64,000 nucleotides of DNA from Pseudomonas thivervalensis (GCF_001269655.1 NZ_LHVE01000020.1:1-64000); one strand, 5' to 3'. Positions 15,725 to 24,563 are shown, numbered from the stretch's first letter. The notes: generated by a model not told the origin, from the sequence alone. A program made the numbers and translations.

Positions 15725-17632
15725 ATGATAAAGAAGACGCTGTTCGTACCGATTGCCAGCTGCCTGCTGGCGATGGCCTGCACCCAGGCGAGCGCCGGCC
15801 CCAACCCGTACTCCAAGTTCATCGTATTCGGCGACAGCCTCAACGACGCCGGCCAGTTCGCCGACCCGAACGGCCCGCCCGGTTCGACCGAGCGCTATAC
15901 CAACCGAACCGGTCCGATCTACACCGACGGCAGCGGCGAAGCCTATTCGGCCAACTCCACCCAATTGCTTGGTGGGCGCCTGGGCTATTCCGCCGACGAG
16001 ACTGCTGCCTCCACTTCGGCGGTACGCGCCAACGAGGGGCTGGCTGACGGCAACAACTGGGCAGTGGGCGGTTATCGTACCGACCAGATCCTCGAATCGA
16101 TTACCGGCGTATCCGACACCGGCGAGCGCAGCCGTCCTGGCTACTTGCAATCCAACGGTCTGCGCGCCGATCCAAATGCGCTGTATTACCTTTCCGGTGG
16201 TGGTAACGACTTCCTTCAAGGCCGGGTATTGAACACCGCGCAAGCGAACGCCGCCGCCGACCGGCTGGCCGACAGCGTCCAGGTGCTGCAAACGGCCGGT
16301 GCCCGCTATGTGATGGTCTGGCTGTTGCCCGACCTGGGCCTGACCCCGGCCCTCAACGGCGGCCCCTTGCAGGACACCTTTTCGCAACTGGGCAACCAGT
16401 TCAACCAGCAGTTGATCACGCGACTGCAAGGCATCGACGCCGAGATCATTCCGCTGAACATTCCTCTTTTGCTGAAGGAAAGTTTCGCCGACCCGGCAAG
16501 GTTCGGCCTCGCCACTGGCGAGAACCTCACCGCGACCTGCTTCAGTGGCAATGGCTGTACGGAAAACGCCACCTATGGCATCAACAGTGCCACGCCGGAT
16601 CCCACCAAGCTGATCTACAACGACGCGGTTCACCCCACCGAAACCGGACAGAAACTGATCGCCGACTACGCCTTTTCCCTACTCGCGGCGCCATGGGAAC
16701 TGACGTTGCTGCCGGAAATGGCCCACTCGACGCTGCGTGCACACCAGGATGAACTGCGCAGCCAATGGCAATCGGACTGGGAGGACTGGCAGGCGGTCGG
16801 CCAATGGCGAGCCATCGTCGCCGGTGGCGGCCAACATCTGGACATGGACAGCCAAGACAGCGGCGCCAGCGCCGACGGCAGTGGCTACAGCCTCAACGTG
16901 GGCGGCAGCTATCGCCTCAACGAAGCTTGGCGCGTGGGTGTCGCCGCCGGTTTCTATCGCCAGGACATGGACGCTGGCGATAACGATTCGACGTACAAGC
17001 TCAACAGCTACCTGGCCACCGCTTTCGCCCAGTTCCAGCAAAACCGCTGGTGGGCCGATGCGGCGCTGACCGGTGGCAAGCTCGATTACGACAACCTGGA
17101 ACGCAAGTTCGACCTGGGCGTCAACGAAGCGCAGGAGAAAGGCGACACGGATGGCCATCTATGGGCATTCAGCACGCGGGTGGGCTACGACATCGCCCAG
17201 CCGGGCAGTGAATGGCACCTCTCGCCGTTTGTCAGCGCTGATTATGCGAAGGTCGAAGTGGATGGCTACTCGGAAAAGAGCAACCGCTCCACGGCCCTGA
17301 CCTTCGATGACCAGACCCGCGACTCGAAACGCCTGGGCATTGGCTTGCAGGGCAAATACAACATCACCCGCCAGACCCAGGTGTTTGGTGAATATGCCCA
17401 CGAACGCGAGTACGAAGACGACACGCAAAAGGTCAACATCGCCCTCAACAGCCTGCCGGCCAATGACTTCACGCTGGAAGGCTACACGCCACAAAGCCAC
17501 CTGAATCGCCTGAGCCTGGGGGTCAGCCACAAGTTGACCCAGGACCTGGCGCTGCGGGGCGGTTATACGTTGCGCAAGGATGACGACATGACCCAGCAAG
17601 GGGTGAGCCTGGGGGTCAGCCTGGACTTCTGA
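15725..17632 (+). CDS. estA: esterase EstA, GDSL autotransporter
   Basis: Outer-membrane autotransporter whose esterase passenger stays anchored at the cell surface; in P. aeruginosa it is linked to rhamnolipid production and motility. The 635 residues comprise a signal peptide (about 1-24, ending ASAG), a GDSL passenger with the nucleophile S38 in FGDSLNDAGQ, the GGGNDF block, the catalytic D300 and H303 in DAVHPTETGQ, and a C-terminal 12-strand-type beta-barrel from about 370, ending with the LGVSLDF outer-membrane signature (terminal Phe). Transcribed opposite to the surrounding trp genes. Confidence 0.95.
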   Translation: MIKKTLFVPIASCLLAMACTQASAGPNPYSKFIVFGDSLNDAGQFADPNGPPGSTERYTNRTGPIYTDGSGEAYSANSTQLLGGRLGYSADETAASTSAVRANEGLADGNNWAVGGYRTDQILESITGVSDTGERSRPGYLQSNGLRADPNALYYLSGGGNDFLQGRVLNTAQANAAADRLADSVQVLQTAGARYVMVWLLPDLGLTPALNGGPLQDTFSQLGNQFNQQLITRLQGIDAEIIPLNIPLLLKESFADPARFGLATGENLTATCFSGNGCTENATYGINSATPDPTKLIYNDAVHPTETGQKLIADYAFSLLAAPWELTLLPEMAHSTLRAHQDELRSQWQSDWEDWQAVGQWRAIVAGGGQHLDMDSQDSGASADGSGYSLNVGGSYRLNEAWRVGVAAGFYRQDMDAGDNDSTYKLNSYLATAFAQFQQNRWWADAALTGGKLDYDNLERKFDLGVNEAQEKGDTDGHLWAFSTRVGYDIAQPGSEWHLSPFVSADYAKVEVDGYSEKSNRSTALTFDDQTRDSKRLGIGLQGKYNITRQTQVFGEYAHEREYEDDTQKVNIALNSLPANDFTLEGYTPQSHLNRLSLGVSHKLTQDLALRGGYTLRKDDDMTQQGVSLGVSLDF

Positions 17633-17670
17633 TTGTGTAATCCCTGTGGGAGGGAGTTGCCTGAAGGACC

Positions 17671-17767
17671 TGTGGCGAGGGAGCTTGCTCCCGCTCGACT
17701 GCGCAGCAGTCGCATCAATGTGATGGGCCCGCTTCGCAGGCCAGCGGGAGCAAGCTCCCTCGCCACA
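17671..17767. repeat. REPIN (paired REP palindromes)
   Basis: TGTGGCGAGGGAGCTTGCTC (17671-17690) and its inverse (17748-17767) flank a 50-base spacer. This is the GAGGGAGCTTGCTCCC variant common in fluorescent pseudomonads. It lies between the converging 3' ends of estA and trpE. Confidence 0.9.
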
Positions 17768-17783
17768 GTTGTTGTTGCAGGTT

Positions 17784-19265
17784 TCAGTCGTTCGAGGTCT
17801 GCTCGGCCAGCGCCACGGCGCGGAACATGGCCCGGCGCTTGTTCAGGGTTTCTTCCCATTCCAATGCCGGCACCGAGTCGGCGACGATGCCGCCGCCGGC
17901 CTGCACGTGCAGTTCGCCGTTCTTGATGACCGCGGTGCGAATGGCAATGGCGGTATCCATGTTGCCGTTCCAGGCGAAATAACCCACCGCTCCGCCGTAT
18001 ACCCCACGCTTGACAGGCTCCAGTTCGTCGATGATTTCCATCGCCCGGATCTTCGGCGCGCCGGACAAGGTGCCCGCCGGCAGGATCGCCCGCAAGGCGT
18101 CCATGGCTGTCAGCCCGGCTTTCAACTCACCGGTGACGTTGGAGACGATGTGCATCACGTTGGAATAGCGCTCGATGACCATCTTCTCGGTGAGTTTCAC
18201 CGAACCGATTTCCGAGACCCGCCCGGTGTCATTGCGCCCCAGGTCGATCAACATCAGGTGCTCGGCGATTTCCTTGTCATCCGACAGCAGGTCCTCTTCC
18301 AGCGCCCGGTCAGCCTCCTCCGTGGCGCCGCGGGGGCGAGTGCCGGCGATCGGCCGCACGGTGATCAGGTTGTCTTCGACCCGCACCAGCACTTCCGGCG
18401 AACTGCCCACGACATGAAAGTCACCGAAGTTGAAGAAGTACATGTAGGGCGTCGGGTTAAAGCAGCGCAGCGCCCGGTAGAGATCGATGGGCGCGGCCTT
18501 GAAGTCGATGGACATCCGTTGCGACGGCACCACTTGCATGCAGTCGCCGGCGAGGATGTATTCCTTGATGGTATCGACGGCCCGTTCGTAGTCGTCCTGG
18601 GTGAAGCTGGAACGGAACACCGGGTCGGCCGCCGACTGCTTGCTGAAATCCAGGCCGGGACGCGGCGTGATCGGCTGACGGAGTTTTTCCAACAGCGCCT
18701 GCAGGCTTTTCTGACCTTGCTCGTAGGCATCTTCCCGGGACGGGTCGGCCAGAACGATGGCGTGCATCTTGCCAGCGAGGTTATCGAAGACCACCACCGC
18801 GTCGGAGACCATCAGCAAGATGTCCGGCACGCCCAGCGGATCGGGGTTCGGACAGCTGCCCAGGCGTTTTTCCACGTAGCGCACGCAGTCGTAGCCAAAA
18901 TACCCCACCAAGCCACCGTTGAAGCGCGGCAGCCCGGCGACGGTCGGCACGTTATAGCGAGCCTTGAAGGTTTCAACGAAGGCCAGCGGATCTTCGACGT
19001 CAAGGCTTTCGATTTCGACGCCGTCGTGGGTCACGCTGACGCGATGGTCATGGACCCGCAGCACCGTGCGGCACGGCAGGCCGATGATGGAATAACGACC
19101 CCACTTTTCCCCGCCCTGCACCGACTCGAGCAGGTAGGAGTTGGGTTGGTCGGCGAGTTTGAGATAGATCGACAGCGGTGTGTCGAAGTCGGCCAGGGTT
19201 TCGCAGGCAAGGGGGATGCGGTTGTAGCCGGCAGCGGCTAGACGCAGGAATTCTTCACGGATCAT
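17784..19265 (-). CDS. trpE: anthranilate synthase component I
   Basis: Converts chorismate to anthranilate with ammonia from TrpG. The 493-residue product has the N-terminal feedback-site element LLES and the chorismate-binding core: PSQRMSID, SPEVLVR, PIAGTRPRG, HLMLIDLGRND and GTLSGAPKIRAMEIIDELE. ATG at 19265 with GAGG about seven bases upstream. The GAGG can pair with CCTC 11 bases earlier, which could mask the ribosome site. It lies 70 bases after gph, whose Trp-rich tail may act as its leader peptide. Confidence 0.97.
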   Translation of the reverse strand: MIREEFLRLAAAGYNRIPLACETLADFDTPLSIYLKLADQPNSYLLESVQGGEKWGRYSIIGLPCRTVLRVHDHRVSVTHDGVEIESLDVEDPLAFVETFKARYNVPTVAGLPRFNGGLVGYFGYDCVRYVEKRLGSCPNPDPLGVPDILLMVSDAVVVFDNLAGKMHAIVLADPSREDAYEQGQKSLQALLEKLRQPITPRPGLDFSKQSAADPVFRSSFTQDDYERAVDTIKEYILAGDCMQVVPSQRMSIDFKAAPIDLYRALRCFNPTPYMYFFNFGDFHVVGSSPEVLVRVEDNLITVRPIAGTRPRGATEEADRALEEDLLSDDKEIAEHLMLIDLGRNDTGRVSEIGSVKLTEKMVIERYSNVMHIVSNVTGELKAGLTAMDALRAILPAGTLSGAPKIRAMEIIDELEPVKRGVYGGAVGYFAWNGNMDTAIAIRTAVIKNGELHVQAGGGIVADSVPALEWEETLNKRRAMFRAVALAEQTSND

Positions 19266-19335
19266 GGGATGCCTCGTGGCAAGAGGAGCTGACAGTCAGG
19301 TATGCAAACGCGCCGGATAACCGGCCAGGATCATG
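19266..19335 (-). promoter_or_regulatory. trpE leader / candidate attenuator
   Basis: Between the gph stop and the trpE start the transcript can form GCCGG-TTAT-CCGGC (19312-19325), followed by GCGTTTGC. Later, CCTC and GAGG pair across TTGCCAC over the trpE Shine-Dalgarno. The Trp codons at the end of gph (TGG CGT TGG) lie about 20 bases before the first hairpin, the geometry expected when ribosome stalling controls folding. The U-tract is short, so a classical terminator is not certain. Confidence 0.5.
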
Positions 19336-20154
19336 TCAGGTGCGCCAACGCCAGCGGGCCAAGGCCTTCATGACTTTCATCCAGAGTTTGCGAGTGACCA
19401 CCACGATGGCGTTTCCAGAAGAGGATTGAACAGCGTCGGGCAACGTTATCTCAGCGGCCGGGTCCAGGCAACCGGGAATTAACAGGCGCAAATCGTCGAT
19501 CACCAGCGTCGGAAACTCTTCGGCGATGGGCCGGCCGTGGTTGTAGCCGTAACTCAGCGCCACACATTTGACCCCTGCCGCCTTGGCCGCCAGCACATCG
19601 CTGCGCGAGTCGCCGACAAACAAGGATTGGGAAGCCGGGATGTTGGCCATTTTCATCACGAAGAACAGCGCGGCCGGGTCAGGTTTTTTCTGCGGCAAGG
19701 TATCGCCACCGATGATCCAGCGAAAATAGCGGCCGATTTTCATCTGGTCCAGCAGCGGCGCCACAAAGCGTTCCGGCTTGTTGGTGATCAGGGCCATTTC
19801 CACGCCCTGCTTTTTCAGCCATTTGAGCGTCGAACGCACGCCAGGATAGACCACCGTCAGTTGGTGGTTGTCTTCATAGGCGTCGTTGAACAACGCCAGC
19901 GCCTGCTCGGCCTCGGCATCATCGACGCCCTGGGCATCGATGTCGTTGGCCAGCGCCCGGCGCACCAGCATGGGCGCACCGTTGCCCACCCAGTGGCGCA
20001 CCGCGTCGATGCCGGCGGGCGGGCGTCCGAGCTTGAGCAGCATCGTGTCCACGGCCGCTGCAAGGTCCGGGACCGAATCGACCAATGTGCCATCGAGGTC
20101 GAACATCACCAGACGCGGCAAGCTGCCGGGGAACAACTGCTCGAAGCCGCTCAT
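19336..20154 (-). CDS. gph: phosphoglycolate phosphatase
   Basis: HAD-superfamily enzyme removing 2-phosphoglycolate. Motif I is D19-L-D21-G-T in MFDLDGTLVDS, followed by ITNKPERFV (motif II Thr) and VGDSRSDVLAA (motif III/IV). The HAD fold ends near residue 225; a 40-residue extension follows, finishing VTRKLWMKVMKALARWRWRT. This tail closely resembles the free trpG leader peptide, ends just before the trpE attenuator, and carries three Trp codons in its last 18. It overlaps rpe by four bases, so rpe-gph-trpE appear co-transcribed. Confidence 0.93.
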   Translation of the reverse strand: MSGFEQLFPGSLPRLVMFDLDGTLVDSVPDLAAAVDTMLLKLGRPPAGIDAVRHWVGNGAPMLVRRALANDIDAQGVDDAEAEQALALFNDAYEDNHQLTVVYPGVRSTLKWLKKQGVEMALITNKPERFVAPLLDQMKIGRYFRWIIGGDTLPQKKPDPAALFFVMKMANIPASQSLFVGDSRSDVLAAKAAGVKCVALSYGYNHGRPIAEEFPTLVIDDLRLLIPGCLDPAAEITLPDAVQSSSGNAIVVVTRKLWMKVMKALARWRWRT

Positions 20155-20825
20155 GGGCGCGCCAGGGCCAGTTCGGCGCGCATTTTTGCGATCACCTCTT
20201 GGTAGTCGGGTGCGTTGAAGATCGCAGAGCCGGCGACAAAGGTGTCGGCGCCGGCCGCAGCGATTTCACGGATATTGTTCACGTTCACGCCACCGTCGAT
20301 TTCCAGGCGGATGTCACGGCCCGAGGCGTCGATCAGCGCACGGGCTTCGCGCAGCTTGTCGAGGGTGCCGGGGATGAACTTCTGCCCGCCGAAGCCAGGG
20401 TTGACGCTCATCAGCAGGATCATGTCGACCTTGTCCATCACGTATTTGAGCACGTCCAAGGGCGTCGCCGGGTTGAACACCAGGCCGGCCTTGCAACCGC
20501 CTTCGCGGATCAACTGCAGGGAGCGGTCGATGTGCAGGGTGGCTTCAGGGTGGAAGGTGATGTAGGTCGCGCCGGCCTCGATGAAGTCACCGACGATGCG
20601 GTCCACCGGGCTGACCATCAGGTGCGCGTCGATCGGCGCGGTGACGCCGTACTTGCGCAGCGCCGCGCAGACCATCGGGCCGATGGTCAGGTTGGGCACG
20701 TAGTGGTTGTCCATGACATCGAAGTGCACGATGTCGGCCCCGGCGGCCAGAACGTTGTCCACTTCCTCGCCCAGGCGGGCGAAGTCGGCGGAGAGAATCG
20801 ACGGAGCAATAGCGAAGGGCTGCAT
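20151..20825 (-). CDS. rpe: ribulose-phosphate 3-epimerase
   Basis: Interconverts ribulose-5-P and xylulose-5-P in the pentose phosphate pathway. The 224-residue TIM barrel has the N-terminal SILSADFARLGEE, metal-binding VHFDVMDNHYVPN and MSVNPGFGGQKFI, and the phosphate site GSAIF. ATG 20825 begins MQPFAIAPS; the open frame extends to 20891 but without family similarity. It overlaps gph by ATGA. Confidence 0.97.
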   Translation of the reverse strand: MQPFAIAPSILSADFARLGEEVDNVLAAGADIVHFDVMDNHYVPNLTIGPMVCAALRKYGVTAPIDAHLMVSPVDRIVGDFIEAGATYITFHPEATLHIDRSLQLIREGGCKAGLVFNPATPLDVLKYVMDKVDMILLMSVNPGFGGQKFIPGTLDKLREARALIDASGRDIRLEIDGGVNVNNIREIAAAGADTFVAGSAIFNAPDYQEVIAKMRAELALARP

Positions 20826-20903
20826 GACGCACCTGTTTTGAGCGAAATCACGATGGCGCGCATTGTATACCTCAAGATTTGGCGCGCCCACCGTGACAGT
20901 CGA

Positions 20904-22052
20904 TCAATACGCCGCGCGGTAGATCTTCTCGATATCGGCGGCGCTCAGTTGGCGCGGATTGTTGCGCATCAGGCGCTCGATCCCCGCGGCTTCCAGCGCC
21001 ATGGAAGGGATCACGTCCTCGGTCACCCCCAGGCCACTCAGGCCCCTGGGAATCTGCACGGCCGCACACAACGCAACCATCGCCTCCACAGCTTCGTCGG
21101 CCGCTTCAAGATCACTCAGGTGAGCGGTCTTGATGCCCATGGCCTCGGCGATGTCACGCATGCGCTCGACGCAGGCCATCTTGTTCCACGTCATGACATA
21201 CGGCAGCAACATGGCATTGGCGACGCCATGGGACACGTGAAAGCGCCCGCCCAACGGATAGGCCAGCGCATGCACCGCCCCGACCCCGGCATTGCCGAAG
21301 GCCATGCCGGCCATCAGGCTGGCCGTGGCCATGTCCTCACGGGCTTGCAGGTGCGCGGGGTTGGCATAGGCTTTGGGCAGCGCGCGGGTAATCAGTTTGA
21401 TTGCGCCAATGGCCAGGGCATCGGTGATCGGCGAAGCATTGAGCGACAGGTAGGCCTCGATGGCGTGCGCCAGCGCATCGACACCACTGGCAGCCGTAAC
21501 GCCGCGCGGGCAGGTGAGGGTCATCTGCGGGCTGACCAGCGCCACGTCCGGCAACAGGTAATCGCTGACGATGCCTTTTTTCAGTTGCGCGGCCTTGTCG
21601 GAGAGGATCGCCACATTGGTGACCTCCGACCCGGTACCCGCCGTGGTGGGGATGGCAATCATCGGCGGGCCTTTGCGCGGCACCTGATCGACACCGAACA
21701 TGTCCTGCAGCTCGCCGTGGTAGCCGGCATAGACGCCCACGCACTTGGCGATGTCGATGGCACTGCCGCCGCCCAGGCCGATCAGGCCATCATGACCACC
21801 GTCGCGGTAGGCTTGCATGCAGTCCTCGACGATGGCGATTTCCGGGTCCGGCATGACCCGGTCGAAAATCTCGTAGTCGCGACCGCCCAGGTGTTGCAGG
21901 GCCAGCTCCACGGTGCCGGACTTGACCAGCGCCGCATCGGTCACGATCAGCGGATTATCGACGTCCAGACGCGTCAACTCGGCGGCCAGTTGCTCGATGG
22001 CAGCGGCACCGGTGATCAGTTTATGGGCGATCTTGAATGAGGAAAGACTCAT
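20904..22052 (-). CDS. iron-containing alcohol dehydrogenase
   Basis: 382-residue group III (Fe-ADH) dehydrogenase. NAD-binding GLGGGSAID is near residue 95, TTAGTGSEVT in the middle, and the metal-ligand region runs from DALAHAIEAYLS to AVHALAYPLGGRFHVSHG, with the expected Asp and His residues. Substrate unknown; relatives act on primary alcohols, glycerol, 4-hydroxybutyrate or methanol. It is not part of the rpe-gph-trpE unit by strict spacing (78 bases) but is on the same strand. A REPIN separates it from the ABC transporter genes upstream. Confidence 0.88.
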   Translation of the reverse strand: MSLSSFKIAHKLITGAAAIEQLAAELTRLDVDNPLIVTDAALVKSGTVELALQHLGGRDYEIFDRVMPDPEIAIVEDCMQAYRDGGHDGLIGLGGGSAIDIAKCVGVYAGYHGELQDMFGVDQVPRKGPPMIAIPTTAGTGSEVTNVAILSDKAAQLKKGIVSDYLLPDVALVSPQMTLTCPRGVTAASGVDALAHAIEAYLSLNASPITDALAIGAIKLITRALPKAYANPAHLQAREDMATASLMAGMAFGNAGVGAVHALAYPLGGRFHVSHGVANAMLLPYVMTWNKMACVERMRDIAEAMGIKTAHLSDLEAADEAVEAMVALCAAVQIPRGLSGLGVTEDVIPSMALEAAGIERLMRNNPRQLSAADIEKIYRAAY

Positions 22053-22148
22053 GTGCGCGGCCTCTTATTCGAGTATGGGCTGGCACAAGGATAGCTCGGT
22101 ATTGGGGGTTGTCTGCGATTCACCTTGTGAATACACCTCAGCCCCCCT

Positions 22149-22237
22149 GTGGAAGCGAGCTTGCTCGCGATAGCGGTCTGTCAGTCGACATCGATGCCAG
22201 ATGTTCTGGCGCTATTGCGAGCAAGCTCGCTCCCACA
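22149..22237. repeat. REPIN
   Basis: TGTGGAAGCGAGCTTGCTCG (from 22149) and CGAGCAAGCTCGCTCCCACA (to 22237) are inverted arms; each contains the GAGCGAGCTTGCTCGC palindrome. It lies in the 200-base gap between the ABC permease and the alcohol dehydrogenase gene. I see no other feature in that gap. Confidence 0.9.
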
Positions 22238-22252
22238 TTGGTGGCACTGGCC

Positions 22253-23077
22253 TCAGACTTGGGCAGTCCGCAGCTTCTCGCTACGCCCACGCAGCCACTC
22301 CAGGGTCAGCAACAGGACCACCGAGAAGGCGATCAGCAGCGTCGCCGCCGCCGCGATGGTGGGGCTGAGGTTTTCGCGGATGCCACTGAACATCTGCCGT
22401 GGCAGGGTTGCCTGTTCAGGGCCAGCGAGGAACAGCGTCACCACCACTTCATCGAACGATGTCGCAAAGGCGAACAGTGCGCCAGAGATCACGCCCGGGG
22501 CGATCAACGGCAGGGTCACGCGGCGAAACGCCGTCAGTGGCGAAGCCCCGAGGCTGGCGGCGGCGCGGACCAGGTTGTGGTTGAACCCCTGCAAGGTCGC
22601 CGACACGGTGATGATGACGAACGGCACGCCCAACACGGCGTGGACCACGATCAGCGAGAAGAAACTGTTGCCCATCCCCAGCGGGGCGAAGAACAGGTAA
22701 CTGGCAACGCCGATGATCACCACCGGCACCACCATGGGCGAAATCACCAGGGCCATCACCAGGGCCTTGCCCGGGAAGTCCCCCCGGGTCAGACCGATGG
22801 CCGCGAGCGTACCGAAGATCATCGCCAGCACCGTCGCCGCCGGGGCCACGATGATGCTGTTCTTCAGCGCCCGCATCCATTCGGCCGAGGCGAAGAAATC
22901 GTGGTACCACTGCAGCGAGAAGCCTTGCAGCGGGTACACCAGGAAACTGCCGGAATTGAACGACAGTGGAATGATCACCAGCACCGGCAGGATCAGGAAC
23001 AACAGGATCAATCCGCAGAGTATGCGCAGACTGTAGAACCACACCCGCTCGATGGGGGACATGTAAGGACTCACCAT
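22253..23077 (-). CDS. ABC transporter permease, PotC type (polyamine-like)
   Basis: 274-residue inner-membrane permease of the spermidine/putrescine group. Six hydrophobic segments are visible, starting with LRILCGLILLFLILPVLVII, and the EAA loop RAAASLGASPLTAFRRVTLP, which contacts the ATPase, lies near residue 190. A strong AGGGGAGA precedes the ATG and includes the stop codon of the upstream permease gene. Last gene of the four-gene transporter operon. Confidence 0.9.
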   Translation of the reverse strand: MVSPYMSPIERVWFYSLRILCGLILLFLILPVLVIIPLSFNSGSFLVYPLQGFSLQWYHDFFASAEWMRALKNSIIVAPAATVLAMIFGTLAAIGLTRGDFPGKALVMALVISPMVVPVVIIGVASYLFFAPLGMGNSFFSLIVVHAVLGVPFVIITVSATLQGFNHNLVRAAASLGASPLTAFRRVTLPLIAPGVISGALFAFATSFDEVVVTLFLAGPEQATLPRQMFSGIRENLSPTIAAAATLLIAFSVVLLLTLEWLRGRSEKLRTAQV

Positions 23078-23090
23078 TTTCGATCTCCCC

Positions 23091-24338
23091 TTAGCTCAGG
23101 CGCAGGCGACTGGCGCCCACCAGCCAGCTGTAAATCAGATAAAGCACGATGGTCGCCAGCAACAGCAGCCCGCCGAGCGCCGTGGCCATGCCCCAGTTGA
23201 TGCTGGTGTTGGTGTAGAACGCGACGAAGTAGCTGACCATCTGGTCGTTCGGGCTGCCCAGCAGCGCCGGCGTGATGTAGTAGCCGATGGCAAGGATGAA
23301 CACCAACAGGCAGCCGGCGCCGACACCGGCATAAGTCTGCGGGAAGTACACCCGCCAGAAACTGGCAAACGGGTGGCAGCCCAGGGAAATCGCCGCCCGC
23401 ATGTAAGTCGGCGAGATGCCTTTCATCACGCTGTAGATCGGCAGGATCATGAACGGCAACAGGATATGGACCATGGAGATGTACACACCGGTGCGGTTGA
23501 ACACCAGCTCCAGGGGCTTATCGATGACGCCCATGGCCATCAGCGCGCTGTTGATCAAGCCGCCCGATTGCAGCAGCACGATCCACGCCGCGACCCGCAC
23601 CAGGATCGAGGTCCAGAACGGCAGCAGCACCAGGATCATCAACAGGTTGCTCTGGCGCGATGGCAGGTTCGCCAGCAGGTAGGCCAGCGGATAGGCCAGC
23701 ACCAGGCAGATCGCGGTAATCACCAGGCCCATCCAGAAGGTACGGGCGAAGATGTCGAGGTAGATCGACTGGTCAGGGGTGGCCGTGGCCAGTTCGCCGA
23801 GGTCATCGATGCGGTGATCGACGGCCGCCAGCAGGTAATACGGGGTGACGTTACTGGTGTTGCGGCGGATCACCTGCCAGTACGCCGGGTCGCCCCAACG
23901 CTCATCGAGGTTTTCCATGGCTTCTTTATACGAGGCCGGCTCGGTGGCAAACGGCAACGCCCGAGCAGTCTTGGTCAGCAGGCTGCGATAGCCGGCCAGT
24001 TCCATGTTCAGGCGCTTGGACAAGTCGCCCAGGGTCTGATTCTTGCGGGCTTCGGCCAGGTCTTCGCTGGCAGCCTTGTACACCGGCTCGCCCGGCAGAC
24101 CGCGTCCGTCCCAGGCCGCGACGGCAGCGACAGTGCGCGGCATGGCGCCCACCACTTCCGGGTTGCTGACGCTTTTGAACAGCAGCGCCACGATTGGCAC
24201 CAGGAACACCAGCAACAGAAACAGCACCAGCGGCGCGATCAAGGCCTGGGCCTTCCAGCGGTTGACCCGCTCGGCACGCTTGAGCCGTTGCTTGAGGGTG
24301 GGGCTGGTGCCCGCGTTCAGTGGAACGGCGATGGCCAT
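23091..24338 (-). CDS. ABC transporter permease, PotB type, with large periplasmic loop
   Basis: Inner-membrane partner of the PotC-type permease. The 415-residue product is well above the 280-310 usual for PotB. The excess is a hydrophilic loop of about 145 residues (57-200) between helix 1 (34-54) and helix 2 (201-222). The rest has the standard permease helices and the EAA loop RAAISLGCHPFASFWRVYFP. Start ATG 24338 has GCGGAG upstream; the frame runs further 5' to 24512 through a REPIN, which is not coding. Confidence 0.88.
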   Translation of the reverse strand: MAIAVPLNAGTSPTLKQRLKRAERVNRWKAQALIAPLVLFLLLVFLVPIVALLFKSVSNPEVVGAMPRTVAAVAAWDGRGLPGEPVYKAASEDLAEARKNQTLGDLSKRLNMELAGYRSLLTKTARALPFATEPASYKEAMENLDERWGDPAYWQVIRRNTSNVTPYYLLAAVDHRIDDLGELATATPDQSIYLDIFARTFWMGLVITAICLVLAYPLAYLLANLPSRQSNLLMILVLLPFWTSILVRVAAWIVLLQSGGLINSALMAMGVIDKPLELVFNRTGVYISMVHILLPFMILPIYSVMKGISPTYMRAAISLGCHPFASFWRVYFPQTYAGVGAGCLLVFILAIGYYITPALLGSPNDQMVSYFVAFYTNTSINWGMATALGGLLLLATIVLYLIYSWLVGASRLRLS

Positions 24339-24424
24339 GGCGAACTCCGCAAATCTTTTTATCGTTACAGGGGCGGCGGGCCGCCTCTGTTCTTTTGAAA
24401 CCGCAACCTGTGGGAGCGAGTCAT

Positions 24425-24536
24425 CGTGGCGAGCGAGCTTGCTCGCGCTGGGCTGCGAAGCGGCCCCAAAATTTTGTCGGCAACGCCAATTTTGTGAGTG
24501 CTGCGCACTCAAGCGGGAGCAAGCTCCCTCGCCACA
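24425..24536. repeat. REPIN with two different arm types
   Basis: The left arm is of the GAGCGAGCTTGCTCGC type (24431-24446). The right arm, ending GGAGCAAGCTCCCTCGCCAC, is of the GAGGGAGCTTGCTCCC type. It lies inside the transporter operon between the binding-protein gene and the permease gene, and fills most of the 225-base gap. Confidence 0.8.
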
Positions 24537-24563
24537 AAAGCCCGTACACTCAGGGCGCTTGGA

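Noticed and set aside
20085..22040. 651-codon plus-strand frame opposite gph, rpe and the alcohol dehydrogenase
   Set aside because: Covers three real genes antisense, rich in His/Gln/Arg as typical shadows are; no ribosome site.
24339..24512. 5' extension of the PotB-type permease
   Set aside because: The extra 58 codons read through a REPIN arm; ATG 24338 has a good ribosome site.
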